In this document: positions 23,765 to 33,094 of the stretch, piece after piece
Layout of the letters: each line of letters begins with the position of its first letter
Position numbering within the stretch: the first letter of the stretch is position 1
Assembly: GCA_022826685.1 (NCBI GenBank)
Contig: JAJDUL010000060.1
Coordinates: 1 to 64,000 of the forward strand
Reading direction: 5' to 3'
DNA: 64,000 nucleotides
DNA from: Gemmatimonadota bacterium
GTDB lineage: Bacteria; Gemmatimonadota; Gemmatimonadetes; Palauibacterales; Palauibacteraceae
Made by a program: the position numbers and the translations under genes
The notes under the pieces: generated by a model
The model's database searches: none
Told to the model about the DNA's origin: nothing
The model's input: only the letters and a program-made list of their open reading frames with translations

Positions 23765-25045
23765 ATGCCCGGAACCGCGCGCGCCTCGAGAAGAGTCCCG
23801 AACGCACTCCTGTCGACCACGATCGCGGGGCTGACCCTGATCGCACCCGCCGGCGCCCAGGAGCGGCCGGGGGATACCGGCGGGATCACAACCCGGGAGA
23901 CGCTGCCATCGGGCGTTGAGCGCGTTACCAACGTGGTCCCCGACGATCCGTCTCCGACGTGGACGCTCATCGAGGAACTACGCGTCGGATCCTTCGACGG
24001 AGATGGTCACGATGTTTTCGGCGAGTTGAGGGGCCTCGTCGTGCTCCCCGACGGCGGCTTTGCCGTCCTCGACTCGCAGGCGCAGGAAGTCCGCGTCTTC
24101 GCGGCCGATGGCTCCCACCGGGCGACCTACGGAGGAGAGGGAGAAGGCCCCGGGGAACTCCGGGACGCCCACGGGCTCATGCTCGATCCGCGCGGCCGCA
24201 TCTGGGTCACGGATCCGGCGAACGACCGCATGTCGGTGTTCGACCCCGATAACGGGTTCGTGGAGTCCTTCCGCTACCACTTCTCGTTCTACAGCTATAT
24301 CTGGCAGGGAACCATGACGGCGGCTGGCCGCATCGTTCGTCCTACCCGATCGCGGCAGGGTTTCGAGGTGTACGACCTGAACATGGAGTTGGTGGAATCG
24401 ATCTCTCCGCCCAGCGATCCCGGCAGGGGGATTACTCCCGAGGAGGCCCTGCAGCGAAGGGGACGCGGGACTCCCTCCGGCTTCGCCTGGCAGTCGCGTG
24501 ACGGGCGGCGCCAGGGGTTCATGAGCGTACCCTTCTACCCCCGCGGTGTCCGGTACTACGACCGCGAGGGGATGGCCTGGGCAGGCGATCACGAAGCTGA
24601 CCCGCCGGGTTATCGCATGAGACGGCAGCACCTGACTGGAGATACGACTCTGATCGTCGTTGCGCGGAAGCCTCACGTCCCCGTCACGCGGGAAGATCGT
24701 GACGCGGCGATTGAAGGAATCCGGGAACGCCTACGGGAACGGGGTGCGGACACCGACCGCGACTGGTCGAAGATCCCGGACGTCAAGCCCGCCATCGCCA
24801 ACCTCTTCACCTCGGTGGAGGGCAACATCTGGGTTCGCACGCCCCCGGCCAACGCCAGTAGCGCCGAAGCCACCTGGGATCTCTTCTCGTCGGACGGCGC
24901 CTATGTCGGACGGGTGACCTCTCCGGAGTTGAGCCCCCTGCCGTTCCTGCCGCCCGTCGTCCAGGGCGACGAGTTCTGGGCCGTCGCGACCGACGCCTTC
25001 GATGTCCAGTACGTCGTTCGAGCGAGGATCACGCCCTCCGGCTGA
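23765..25045 (+). CDS. Secreted 6-bladed beta-propeller protein
   Basis: A 426-residue exported protein. The ATG at 23765 is chosen because a signal peptide follows (LLSTTIAGLTLIAPAGAQ) and GGAG lies 7 bases upstream. The body shows NHL/6-bladed propeller motifs: LRGLVVLPDGGFAVLDSQAQ, EVRVFAADGSHRATYGGEGE, GPGELRDAHGLMLDPRGRI, WVTDPANDRMSVFD, and near the end NIWVRTPPAN and DGAYVGRVTSP. Such proteins are abundant in Gemmatimonadota and Bacteroidota and are thought to bind ligands or act as scaffolds in the periplasm; no catalytic residues can be assigned. It follows doxX on the same strand and is convergent with the FG-GAP lipoprotein, only 10 bases apart. Confidence 0.82.
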   Translation: MPGTARASRRVPNALLSTTIAGLTLIAPAGAQERPGDTGGITTRETLPSGVERVTNVVPDDPSPTWTLIEELRVGSFDGDGHDVFGELRGLVVLPDGGFAVLDSQAQEVRVFAADGSHRATYGGEGEGPGELRDAHGLMLDPRGRIWVTDPANDRMSVFDPDNGFVESFRYHFSFYSYIWQGTMTAAGRIVRPTRSRQGFEVYDLNMELVESISPPSDPGRGITPEEALQRRGRGTPSGFAWQSRDGRRQGFMSVPFYPRGVRYYDREGMAWAGDHEADPPGYRMRRQHLTGDTTLIVVARKPHVPVTREDRDAAIEGIRERLRERGADTDRDWSKIPDVKPAIANLFTSVEGNIWVRTPPANASSAEATWDLFSSDGAYVGRVTSPELSPLPFLPPVVQGDEFWAVATDAFDVQYVVRARITPSG

Positions 25046-25055
25046 AGCGGGGAGC

Positions 25056-28000
25056 TCAGGGCGGGCCGATGGTGACCTCGCGCGCGCCGGGGGGGACTTG
25101 GACGCGCTCGACGACGCCGCCCGGCCAGCGGACCTCGATGGCGACGGGGTCGTCTGAGAGTCCCAGGACCTGAACCGGGTCGTCGTGGGAGCCGGTCCCG
25201 GACCCGGCCCTTACTTCGCGTGCGGGGCCCATGCCGTCGGCGTACGCGACGCGCAGGACGGCTCCGATTCCGTGGGGGTTCCCGGCCGGTCCCGCGAGGC
25301 GGACCCGCAGGCCTGGAGAGGTGCCAGCTCCGCGGAAGAGGCGCGCCGCGCCGCCGTTGATCCCGAGCACGAAATCGAGGCGGCCGTCGCCGTCGATGTC
25401 CGCGGCCGCGGCGCCACGCTGATCGCCGTAGGCGGCGACCCCGGACTCCTGCCCCGGCACCGCTCGGAACCCCCCGCGTCCGTCCCCCTCCAGCCACAAT
25501 CCGCGGCCGGCGTCATAACGCGGAGTGTCCTCGTCCGTGGCGAAGAAGTTCTGGGACAGGAACAGGTCCTCGCGGCCGTCTCCGTTCGCGTCCGCCACCA
25601 GAACTCCGAGCGAAGGGGCTTGCTGCGCCTCGCGCGGCAGCGGTGCCGCTTCGAAGCGGTCGCCCCGGTTCAGGAACACCGTGTGCCGCAGTTCCGCCGC
25701 CTCCAGCCGACCCTCCGGCCACGCCCCCAGCGCCTCGCCCACATCCGCTTCGGCGTAGGCCGCGCGCGTCGGCATGCGCGCGCCGACGGGCTGGATGTGT
25801 TCGGCGAGGCGGCCCAGCGCGGCCAGCGGCGCCACGGCGCCGAGGCGTTCATCCCGCTGCGCCTCCACGAGGTCGAGGGTGCCGTTGCGGTCCACGTCGC
25901 CGAAATGGAGTTCGAGCGGGGCCCCGGGCGTCGGGCGGTACTCGGTGTTGTCTCCCCACGAGACCGCCACCAGGTCCGGACGCCCGTCCCCGTCAAAGTC
26001 GCCCGCGGACACGCCGTTCCAGCGCCCGACGTGCGCGGACAGGCCGACCGCCTCCGTGACGTCCGAGAAGCGCCCCCGGTCGTTCCGCAGCAGCCGGACG
26101 GGGCCCCACTCGACGGAGAGCGCGAGGTCGGGGTCGCCGTCCGCGTCGTAGTCGGTGAACACGGCGCCGGTCACCATGCCGAGTCGCTCGAAGACCGCCG
26201 CGTCCCGCGCGTCCTCTTCGAAGCCGCCGCCCGGACGGCCCCGGAAGAGCCGGGAGGGGCCGGAGAGCGGGTAGCCGCCCGGCATGACCCGCGAGCCGGC
26301 GAAGAGGTCGAGCCGGCCGTCGAGGTCGTAGTCCGCGACGGCCAACGGGCCCACCGACCCCGATGTCCCAGGCGCGACGCCGCGGTTGACCGGCGTCACC
26401 GCCACGCCCGCCATGGCGCCCGCAGGCCACGCCGCCGACACGACGGCCGGCACCTGCGTCACCTCCGCCGGCGGCGCCTCGTAGCTCGACAGCCCGAGCA
26501 GCACCCTGGCCGTGTCCGCCGCCGGGAGCGGGATCACGGCGGTCTGGTCGACGGGCGCTCGCGGTCCGGCCAGCGTCACGCGGACCAGCACCCCTCCGTC
26601 GTTCCGGAACAGCACCGGCGCCGCGTTCGCCCCGGAACTCATGAGCAGGTCGGGATCCCCATCGCCGTCCAGATCGTGCCACGCCACGCTCGGCCCCATC
26701 CGCGACAGCCGCAGCGGGAGGAGCGGCTGCCGCGTCGCCTCGGCGAACGGCGGCTCGTCGTGGATCGGCCCGAAGCTCTCGTCGAGTTCGAACCACGGGG
26801 TCGACGCGGGGGTGGGCGCGGGCGTCCCGCCCACCGATGCCTCCGCCTCGAACACTTCGTACAGCCGGTTCGGGCCCTCGACGTGCACCACCGACCGGCC
26901 TCCGCCACGCCACTCCACACCCAGCGTGCCCTCGGCGGCGTCCCCCATCGCGAACGAGACGATCGCCTCCGAACCCGAGAGATATCCGCCGCCGGCCGCG
27001 ACCTCCTTCGTCTGGCGCGGCAGACCCTCGACCTCGAGCCACACCATGGCCCCGACCCCGGCCGTATTGGGGGCTTCCCCCCGTAGGCGGACGGCGAGCC
27101 GCGGGGCCGCGGCGTCGTTGCGCAGCAGCAGCGCCGGGCTACCCAGCCGGTTCACGACCGCGTCCAGATCGCCGTCCCCGTCGAAATCCGCCAGCGCCGC
27201 TCCGTGCGATACGTCCGGCTCCGGCGCCACGCCCCACGCCCGTCCCACCTCCTCGAACCCGGTCCCGCCCAGGTTCCGGAAGGCCACGTTGTGTAATGGC
27301 AGCGGACGGTACAGGAGGGTGGACTCGCGCTCGCCGGAGAGCCCGGCCTCCCGGATCGAGATCTGTGTGTCCGCGTCCATGAGGTCCCGGATGTGGCCGT
27401 TCGGAATGATGAGGTCTTCGAATCCGTCCAGGTCCACGTCGAGGAAGAGCGCCGACCACGACCACCCGGACGCCTCGACCCCCGCCTGGCGCCCGATCTC
27501 CGCCCACGTGCCGTCCCCGCGGCTGGCGAGCAGCGTGTTGCGGTTCACCTGCTGCGCCCCGGCCGCCTCGCCGGGCGGCGTGTGCTCCACGCGCGACACC
27601 GGATCCTGCGTTTTCCGTGAGCGCGAGTCGCGGGCCAGCATGTCGAGCACGAAGACGTCCGCGTCCCCGTCCCGGTCGACGTCGGAGAAGTCCACCGCCA
27701 TGGAGGAGGCGCTCGTCGTGGGAAGCGCGTGCGGCGGCGGCAGGCGGAAGGTGCCGTCCCCCCGGTTGATCCAAAGCCGGTCGGGGCTGTGCAGGTCGTT
27801 CGCCACGTAGAGGTCCGGGTCCCCGTCCGCATCCAGATCCCCGAAGCGGGCCGCCAGTCCCCACTCGGTCGGAGCCGTCTCCAGCGGCGTGCCGTCGGCA
27901 TCGAGGAAGGCACCGGAGGAGAAAGGGACGTGCCGAAAGCCGACGCCGTCTCCTCCGCCGCCCTCGTTGAACTCGTTCAGATAGAGTTCGTCGGCCTCCC

Positions 28001-28832
28001 CCCTTTCGAGCCGCACGACGCCGTCCGCCCGCCACGCAAGTTCGTAGTGGTCGGCGAAGCGCTCCACGACCTCGAATTCCCGGCCCACGCGCCGCACCGT
28101 GTTCGGAAAGGCGACCTCGTCCCCGCGAAAGAGATCGAGCACGGAGCGGCTCTTGTACCGCGTGAGATAGAGGTCGAGATCCCCGTCCCCGTCGATGTCG
28201 GCCAGCGCGCTCGACATCCCTCCCCGCGAGTCCAGGAGTCCGGCCGCCGGTGCCTCCGCGAATCGCCCCGCTCCGTCGTTGAGGAAGAGGGACTTCGGAC
28301 CCTCGATGGAGGTGAGCAGGAGGTCGAGGTCGCCGTCTCCATCCACGTCCACGAGCGTGGCGCCGGTCGAGAAGCGGTCCTCCGCGGCGACGCCGTTCTC
28401 CGCAGCCGCCTCACGGAACCGCCAGTCGCCCAGGTTGAGGTAGAGGGCGTTGGGCCCATCGAGACGAGCGAGGTAGAGGTCCGGCCGACCGTCCCCGTTC
28501 ACGTCGCCCGCCGCCACTCCCGAGCCGTTGCCCCGCATCTGGTTCTCGATGAAGCTCGAATCCGGGAGCGCGTTGCCGAAGTCGACCCCGGACCAGGAGG
28601 GCGGAAGGGAGGTGAACCCGGCTCCGTCCCCGTCGACCGCCAGGGGCCGCCAGCGGGCGCCCGGCGCCTCCGTCCACTCCACCGGCTGCGTGGGGGCGGT
28701 GAAGTCGGTCGGACCGCAGGCGCCGGCCGCGGCCACCAGCAAGCTGTAGGCGCGACGGCTGGCGATCCGGGGCCCTGTGAACCGTGACGGGTGCGACGCG
28801 GGCTTTCGCCGCGGGCTGCCGGGGCGGTTCAT
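25056..28832 (-). CDS. Giant FG-GAP/VCBS repeat lipoprotein with two ASPIC/UnbV domains
   Basis: A 1258-residue exported protein. The N-terminus has a short basic and hydrophobic signal (YSLLVAAAGACG), with a likely but imperfect lipobox. Many FG-GAP/VCBS calcium-binding blades follow (GDVNGDGRPDLYLARLDG, VDVDGDGDLDLLLTS, DLDADGDPDLYVAND), in two propeller-like sets. Each set ends in an ASPIC/UnbV domain: near residues 560-680 (NTAGVGAMVWLEV, GGGYLSGSE) and at the C-terminus (NPHGIGAVLRVAYAD, GSGTGSHDDP, VEVRWPGG-like). These CRTAC1-like proteins are surface- or secretion-associated and presumably adhesive or ligand-binding. It is the third gene of an operon with the S9 peptidase and a small membrane protein; the ATG at 28832 is 16 bases after the preceding stop. 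Confidence 0.85.
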   Translation of the reverse strand: MNRPGSPRRKPASHPSRFTGPRIASRRAYSLLVAAAGACGPTDFTAPTQPVEWTEAPGARWRPLAVDGDGAGFTSLPPSWSGVDFGNALPDSSFIENQMRGNGSGVAAGDVNGDGRPDLYLARLDGPNALYLNLGDWRFREAAAENGVAAEDRFSTGATLVDVDGDGDLDLLLTSIEGPKSLFLNDGAGRFAEAPAAGLLDSRGGMSSALADIDGDGDLDLYLTRYKSRSVLDLFRGDEVAFPNTVRRVGREFEVVERFADHYELAWRADGVVRLERGEADELYLNEFNEGGGGDGVGFRHVPFSSGAFLDADGTPLETAPTEWGLAARFGDLDADGDPDLYVANDLHSPDRLWINRGDGTFRLPPPHALPTTSASSMAVDFSDVDRDGDADVFVLDMLARDSRSRKTQDPVSRVEHTPPGEAAGAQQVNRNTLLASRGDGTWAEIGRQAGVEASGWSWSALFLDVDLDGFEDLIIPNGHIRDLMDADTQISIREAGLSGERESTLLYRPLPLHNVAFRNLGGTGFEEVGRAWGVAPEPDVSHGAALADFDGDGDLDAVVNRLGSPALLLRNDAAAPRLAVRLRGEAPNTAGVGAMVWLEVEGLPRQTKEVAAGGGYLSGSEAIVSFAMGDAAEGTLGVEWRGGGRSVVHVEGPNRLYEVFEAEASVGGTPAPTPASTPWFELDESFGPIHDEPPFAEATRQPLLPLRLSRMGPSVAWHDLDGDGDPDLLMSSGANAAPVLFRNDGGVLVRVTLAGPRAPVDQTAVIPLPAADTARVLLGLSSYEAPPAEVTQVPAVVSAAWPAGAMAGVAVTPVNRGVAPGTSGSVGPLAVADYDLDGRLDLFAGSRVMPGGYPLSGPSRLFRGRPGGGFEEDARDAAVFERLGMVTGAVFTDYDADGDPDLALSVEWGPVRLLRNDRGRFSDVTEAVGLSAHVGRWNGVSAGDFDGDGRPDLVAVSWGDNTEYRPTPGAPLELHFGDVDRNGTLDLVEAQRDERLGAVAPLAALGRLAEHIQPVGARMPTRAAYAEADVGEALGAWPEGRLEAAELRHTVFLNRGDRFEAAPLPREAQQAPSLGVLVADANGDGREDLFLSQNFFATDEDTPRYDAGRGLWLEGDGRGGFRAVPGQESGVAAYGDQRGAAAADIDGDGRLDFVLGINGGAARLFRGAGTSPGLRVRLAGPAGNPHGIGAVLRVAYADGMGPAREVRAGSGTGSHDDPVQVLGLSDDPVAIEVRWPGGVVERVQVPPGAREVTIGPP

Positions 28833-28848
28833 GAAGCGGGGGAAGCGC

Positions 28849-29466
28849 TCAGAATCCGGAGAGGATCGCATCCGCGCGGCCGACGAGGGCCCGGTTGAGC
28901 GACAGCCAAGCCTCCACCGTCGCGGGATCCGCCCAGCCCGAGGCGGTGGCCGCCGCCAGCCCCGAACCGTCCGGCCAGGGGCGGCGTTCGACGAACTCGA
29001 GCACGTCCTCGAAGGCGGAAAACACGGTGGGGTCGACCTCGGCCCCGACCGAGGCGAGACGTTCGGCGACGGCGCGCCACTCCGCCCTCGTCGCCCCGTC
29101 CACGGCCAACTGCGGCAGGCGGACGGCGCCGGCCAGAGAGCCGCCCAGCGGGTCGGCGGAGCCCGCCGAAGCCCCGGGTACGACCCAGGTGACGATCTGC
29201 CCCTCGAGCCCGAAGCGCCGGAACTCCTGCAGGCGGTAGAAGAGGGCGAGCGCGAGTTCGCGCTGCAGCTGCGCGGATTCATCCGCGGCCTGCGCGAGTT
29301 GTCCGAGGCGCTCGTCCTGCCGCTCCACCATCCCCGCCAGGATGTCCGCCGCGGCGCCACCGCCGTCCGCACCTTCACCGCCGAAGCCACCCAGCGCGAC
29401 CCCGCCGGCCCCGCCCACGACGACGCCGATCAGAAGACCCAGCGCCGCGGCGCGGGCCGCCTTCAC
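28849..29466 (-). CDS. Small membrane-anchored protein of unknown function
   Basis: A 205-residue protein starting at GTG 29466, which overlaps the TGA of the peptidase gene as GTGA, so translation is coupled. An N-terminal membrane anchor (AALGLLIGVVVGGAGGVALG, about 6-25) is followed by a helical domain with a heptad-like stretch (AGMVERQDERLGQLAQAADE) and a C-terminal globular part rich in Ala, Trp and Leu. No domain recognised. Its place between a secreted serine peptidase and a surface FG-GAP lipoprotein suggests it works with one of them at the envelope. Confidence 0.65.
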   Translation of the reverse strand: MKAARAAALGLLIGVVVGGAGGVALGGFGGEGADGGGAAADILAGMVERQDERLGQLAQAADESAQLQRELALALFYRLQEFRRFGLEGQIVTWVVPGASAGSADPLGGSLAGAVRLPQLAVDGATRAEWRAVAERLASVGAEVDPTVFSAFEDVLEFVERRPWPDGSGLAAATASGWADPATVEAWLSLNRALVGRADAILSGF

Positions 29467-31994
29467 GGCGAGTCGGTCGTCGTGCGCGCGTCGCCCTTCC
29501 CCACGCCCTTTACGTACTGGTCGAACCAGTCGATCCAGCGCGCCCACATGTCGAGGTTGTTCTCGATCGCGCGCGGCGTGTGCGACTCGAAGGGGTACTC
29601 GAACAGCGCCGCCGTCTTCCCGAGCCCGGTGAGCGCCTGGATCATGCGCCTCGACTGGATGGGATAGGTGCCCGAGTTGTTGTCGTCCGCCCCGTGGTAC
29701 AGGAGGAGCGGGGTGTTGATCTGGTCCGCCTTGAAGAACGGGGACATCTCCATGTACACGTGGGGTGCCTCCCAGATGTCGCGCGGCTCGGCCTGGAAGC
29801 CCATCGGCGTGAGCGAGCGGTTGTAGGCGCCGTCCCCCGCGATCCCCGCCTTGAAGAAGGGCGTGTGGGCGAGGAAATTCGCGGTCGCGAAGGCGCCGTA
29901 GCTGTGGCCGCCGTGCCCGATCCGGTCCATGTCGACGACGCCGAGCGCGTCGACGGCCCGCATCGCCGCGTACATCCCGTCGACCATGTTCGAGATGTAG
30001 TAGTCGTTGTAGTTCTCGCCCACGATCGGGATATCGGGGTAGACGAGCGCGTACCCCTGCGTGAGCCAGATGTCGGACCAGCGCAGCCAGGTCACGTTCG
30101 TGTACGCGTTGAGGTTGCGCGCGCGGATCGTCGCGTTGTCGAAGTCGTCCTCGCTCCGGTACTCGCGGGGATAGGTCCAGAAGATGGCGGGTACCTGCGT
30201 GCCTTCGACGTAGTCGACGGGCAGCGACACCCTCCCCTGGATCTCGAGCCCGTCGCGCCGGGTGAACTCGAAGTCAATGCGGCGCGCGGCGGTGAGCTGC
30301 GGGAACGGATCCACGTTCCGCGTCAGATTCTCCATCCCGCCGCCCCGGGCCCACAGGTAGCTGTCCGGGAACGTGTTCTTCCCTTCCCGACTCACGACCA
30401 TGCGCTCCAGATCGGCGTCGAGCGGGACCAGCGGCTGGTCGAAGCTGTCGCGCGCCCCCTCGAACAGGCGCTCCGTGGCCCCGTCGGGGATCGACAGCCG
30501 GTCGACGAAGGGCTGCGGCCGGAAGTCCTCCTTCCAGCCGTCGCCGCGCAGGTAGGCGCTGCCCCCATCGGCAGACACCCACGCGTACTCGATCCCGTTC
30601 CCGCTCCGCGCCGTGAGGAGGTCGCCCGGGAGTTCGAGTGCGTCGCCGGGATCGTGGAAGGGGACGAGCGTGTGTCCTTCCGGATCGCTCCCGCCCAGCC
30701 CGTAGTGCACGAGCGCGGCATCGCCGCCCCGGCGCAGGGCGGCGAAGGCGTGGCGGCCGTCCGCGGAGTAGGTGACGTCCGAGATCTGGTCCTCGCTCGT
30801 CGCCACGACCTCCGCATCTCCATCGAACGGCGCGCGCAGCAGCATGATCCGGTCGGGACGGTCCTCGTCGCCGTCCCCGGCCTCCGCGCGCTGCAGGTAG
30901 GAGATCCCACTCCCGTCCGGACGCCATGACCATGCGCGCGGGTCGCTGCCTCCGCCTCCCGGTCCGCCTCCGCGACCGCTCTCCCGCAGTTCGCGCTCCT
31001 CCAGCGTGGCGAGCACGTCCCCGCTCTCCACGTCGAGTACCTCGGTGACGCGCGGAAAGCCGGTGTAGCTCGCGATGTAGGAGAAGGGACGGGAAAGGCG
31101 TGTCGCGATCACATGACGTCCGTCGGGACTCACCGACACCGACTCCCACATGCCCGGCTCGCCGACCGCCCGGGGCGACCGGCCGGGCGCTAGTTCCACG
31201 ATCTGGCTGCGCGTGTAGTGCTCGAACAGGTCCCCACCGTGCGCGTCCTCCAGCAGGAAAGGCATCGTGCGCGTCGGCGTCGCCTCCGCCCGCGTGTGGC
31301 GGATCGTCGGTCCCGACGGCAGCCCCGGAGCCGGCGGCGGAGATCCGCGGTCCGCCGGCGCCGCCAGCGTGAGGACCGAACCCGAAGGCGTCCACTGCAG
31401 CATGCGGGAGGGGGCGGATCCCTGGTCCCGCGACGAGGTCCCGATGGAGCTGATCACATGAACGTCGCCGGCCGGCGTCACGCTGCCGTCGGCTGTTTCG
31501 GCGATCCACACCTCCGTGCGCTCCTCGAGGTGCGCGAGGAAGGCGAGCCGGGACCCGTCCAGCGACCACATGAGGTCGCTCACGTAGATCCCCTCGGGCA
31601 GATCCACGTCCGTAAAGGCGCGGGCGCTCAGCGAGTAGAAGCGGAAGCCGTACAGGCCGTAGATGTCGAGGTGCCACGGGCGGTCCGTACGCGCCCGGAG
31701 TTCCAGCATCCCCAGGCGGAGCGTCTCCTCCCCCACCTCGGCCAGCGTCGAGAGCTCCGTCGTGAGCGGGACGACGAAGTGGTCGCCGTCCGGACTCACA
31801 TGGTCCAGCGTCGCGTAGTTGGGGTCGGTCGCGAAGAGGTCCTGCACCGCCGCATCCGGCAGGATGTACCCCTGCGAGATGTCGAGCCCGGCCTTCTCCT
31901 CCTCCTCCTGGGCTGCGAGAGGCGCCGTCAGCGATACCGGAACCGCCACCGCGAGGACCAACAGAACCGGACGAAGATCGCAGAAGAGCCTCAT
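29463..31994 (-). CDS. Secreted S9-family prolyl-oligopeptidase-type serine peptidase
   Basis: An 843-residue exported peptidase with a signal peptide (LLVLAVAVPVSLTAPLAAQ). The N-terminal two-thirds form a WD/TolB-like beta-propeller (LDHVSPDGDHFVVPL, SLDGSRLAFLAHL, SPDGRHVIATR). The C-terminal alpha/beta-hydrolase carries the nucleophile in GHGGHSYGAF (Ser about 698), Asp in YHGADDNN (about 770) and His in ESHTPRA (about 805). This is the S9 (prolyl oligopeptidase/dipeptidyl peptidase/acylaminoacyl peptidase) arrangement, acting on oligopeptides in the periplasm. AGGAGG lies 7 bases before the ATG. First gene of a three-gene operon; its TGA overlaps the next GTG. Confidence 0.93.
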   Translation of the reverse strand: MRLFCDLRPVLLVLAVAVPVSLTAPLAAQEEEEKAGLDISQGYILPDAAVQDLFATDPNYATLDHVSPDGDHFVVPLTTELSTLAEVGEETLRLGMLELRARTDRPWHLDIYGLYGFRFYSLSARAFTDVDLPEGIYVSDLMWSLDGSRLAFLAHLEERTEVWIAETADGSVTPAGDVHVISSIGTSSRDQGSAPSRMLQWTPSGSVLTLAAPADRGSPPPAPGLPSGPTIRHTRAEATPTRTMPFLLEDAHGGDLFEHYTRSQIVELAPGRSPRAVGEPGMWESVSVSPDGRHVIATRLSRPFSYIASYTGFPRVTEVLDVESGDVLATLEERELRESGRGGGPGGGGSDPRAWSWRPDGSGISYLQRAEAGDGDEDRPDRIMLLRAPFDGDAEVVATSEDQISDVTYSADGRHAFAALRRGGDAALVHYGLGGSDPEGHTLVPFHDPGDALELPGDLLTARSGNGIEYAWVSADGGSAYLRGDGWKEDFRPQPFVDRLSIPDGATERLFEGARDSFDQPLVPLDADLERMVVSREGKNTFPDSYLWARGGGMENLTRNVDPFPQLTAARRIDFEFTRRDGLEIQGRVSLPVDYVEGTQVPAIFWTYPREYRSEDDFDNATIRARNLNAYTNVTWLRWSDIWLTQGYALVYPDIPIVGENYNDYYISNMVDGMYAAMRAVDALGVVDMDRIGHGGHSYGAFATANFLAHTPFFKAGIAGDGAYNRSLTPMGFQAEPRDIWEAPHVYMEMSPFFKADQINTPLLLYHGADDNNSGTYPIQSRRMIQALTGLGKTAALFEYPFESHTPRAIENNLDMWARWIDWFDQYVKGVGKGDARTTTDSP

Positions 31995-32090
31995 TGCCTG
32001 CCTCCTGGGAAAGTGGGGGGACGAAAGTCAAGCTGGACCGCCGTGACGACTCGCCGCAAGCGGCTGTCCCGGGCGCGTCGCGCTACGGCG

Positions 32091-32468
32091 TCAGCCGTCC
32101 GCACCCTCTCGCTGCAACCGTTCAAGAATCGCTCGATCGAGCACGGACCGAACCTCGGGGGAAACGGTCCGCAAGCGGAGCGCGGCCATGAACCGCAACG
32201 CCCCCATCCGAAGGAACAGTTTCCCCAGGAATTCGTCCGCAAAGCCGCTCGAGACGACGGATATGCCACCAAAGTCCACGTTGACCGGGGAATCCGGACA
32301 GGTGGAAACGAGGTTTTCGAGCTTCAACCGGACCTGTTTGCCGGCGGACCTGGATCCGACCGACGCGGCCTCCCGCCTAACGACGAAGTTAGGGACATCC
32401 TTCGTGTCGTCGCCGTGGCGGCCTTCCACAACGGTCTCGGCGCGATCCTGTAGATTCTCGGGACTCAT
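32091..32468 (-). CDS. STAS-like DUF4325 protein
   Basis: A 125-residue cytoplasmic protein. The core VNVDFGGISVVSSGFADEFL followed by GKLFLRMGALRF, and a C-terminal helix SVLDRAILERL, matches DUF4325, a STAS-like domain usually paired with an ATP-binding (anti-sigma-kinase-like) protein. In known STAS antagonists the residue after the central strand is a phosphorylatable Ser; here the SSG serines occupy that place. No histidine-kinase-fold partner is adjacent: the S9 peptidase follows 96 bases downstream and the divergent gene is an NTF2-like lipoprotein. Start ATG at 32468 has no clear ribosome-binding site, so the first residues are uncertain. Confidence 0.75.
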   Translation of the reverse strand: MSPENLQDRAETVVEGRHGDDTKDVPNFVVRREAASVGSRSAGKQVRLKLENLVSTCPDSPVNVDFGGISVVSSGFADEFLGKLFLRMGALRFMAALRLRTVSPEVRSVLDRAILERLQREGADG

Positions 32469-32574
32469 GGCCGCAGTGTGAGAGACGATGGTTCGGCTCG
32501 TACGGGGCGGGCCCGAAACGGCCTGCGAGCTTTCGCCGTTTACGCGTACAGGTCAACATATCGATCCGAATCGT

Positions 32575-32587
32575 GATCATCATGATC
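32575..32587. promoter_or_regulatory. 13-bp palindrome before the NTF2-like lipoprotein
   Basis: GATCAT-C-ATGATC (32575-32587) is a perfect palindrome flanked by two direct copies of ATCGTGA (32570-32576 and 32584-32590). It lies 10 bases before the ATG at 32598, so a bound repressor would block that start. The region is notably AT-rich for this genome. Confidence 0.35.
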
Positions 32588-32597
32588 GTGAGGGAAT

Positions 32598-33089
32598 ATG
32601 ACCAACATGGCGAAGTTGTGCCTGTGCTTCGCCGTGTGGGCGGGCTCGGGGTGCGGATCGGACGCCGCGCGGTTGACGGAAGCGCACGCCGCGGCGATTC
32701 GCGACAGCGTGTCGGCGACGATGGAGGAGTTTCGGAACCTCGGCGCGGCGTCGGCCTGGGAGGCCGCGGGTGATTTCTATTCGGACTCGCCCTCGTTCCG
32801 CTTCTACGAGAACGGCGAATTGCGCTACAAGTCCGCCGACGATGTACGCGCCGCCTTGGCGGATCTCGGTCCGGGGATGCGGGTCACGACGGAGTACTCG
32901 GAGACGGACATCGAGCCGCTGGCACCCGGCCTCGCCCAGCTGCGGTCCCGCTTCGAGAGCACGCTCAGCGGGGAGGGCGGATTCGAGGTCAGCTACGGGG
33001 GCGCCGTGACCATGCTGTGGGTCCACGAGACGGGAGGGTGGCGGATCCTGTCCGGCCACTCCTCGGCTCCCGTTCCACGCGGAGGGTAG
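32598..33089 (+). CDS. NTF2-like (SnoaL/DUF4440) lipoprotein
   Basis: A 163-residue predicted lipoprotein. It has a short signal and lipobox (VWAGSGCGSD, Cys about 19). The mature part is an NTF2-like alpha+beta fold: an N-terminal helix with a basic-acidic pattern (AAAIRDSVSATMEEF), then FYSDSPSFRFYENGELRY, and the terminal strands GGAVTMLWVHETGGWRILSGHSS typical of DUF4440/SnoaL-like ketosteroid-isomerase relatives. The family includes isomerases, hydrolases and non-catalytic binding proteins; no active site can be named. GAGGG precedes the ATG by 4 bases. A small TPR gene follows 5 bases after its stop, so the two are probably cotranscribed. Confidence 0.8.
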   Translation: MTNMAKLCLCFAVWAGSGCGSDAARLTEAHAAAIRDSVSATMEEFRNLGAASAWEAAGDFYSDSPSFRFYENGELRYKSADDVRAALADLGPGMRVTTEYSETDIEPLAPGLAQLRSRFESTLSGEGGFEVSYGGAVTMLWVHETGGWRILSGHSSAPVPRGG

Positions 33090-33094
33090 GCCCC

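Noticed and set aside
25185-27086. 633-codon open frame on the + strand
   Set aside because: Antisense to the FG-GAP lipoprotein; periodic DNA from the repeats produces long open frames in other frames.
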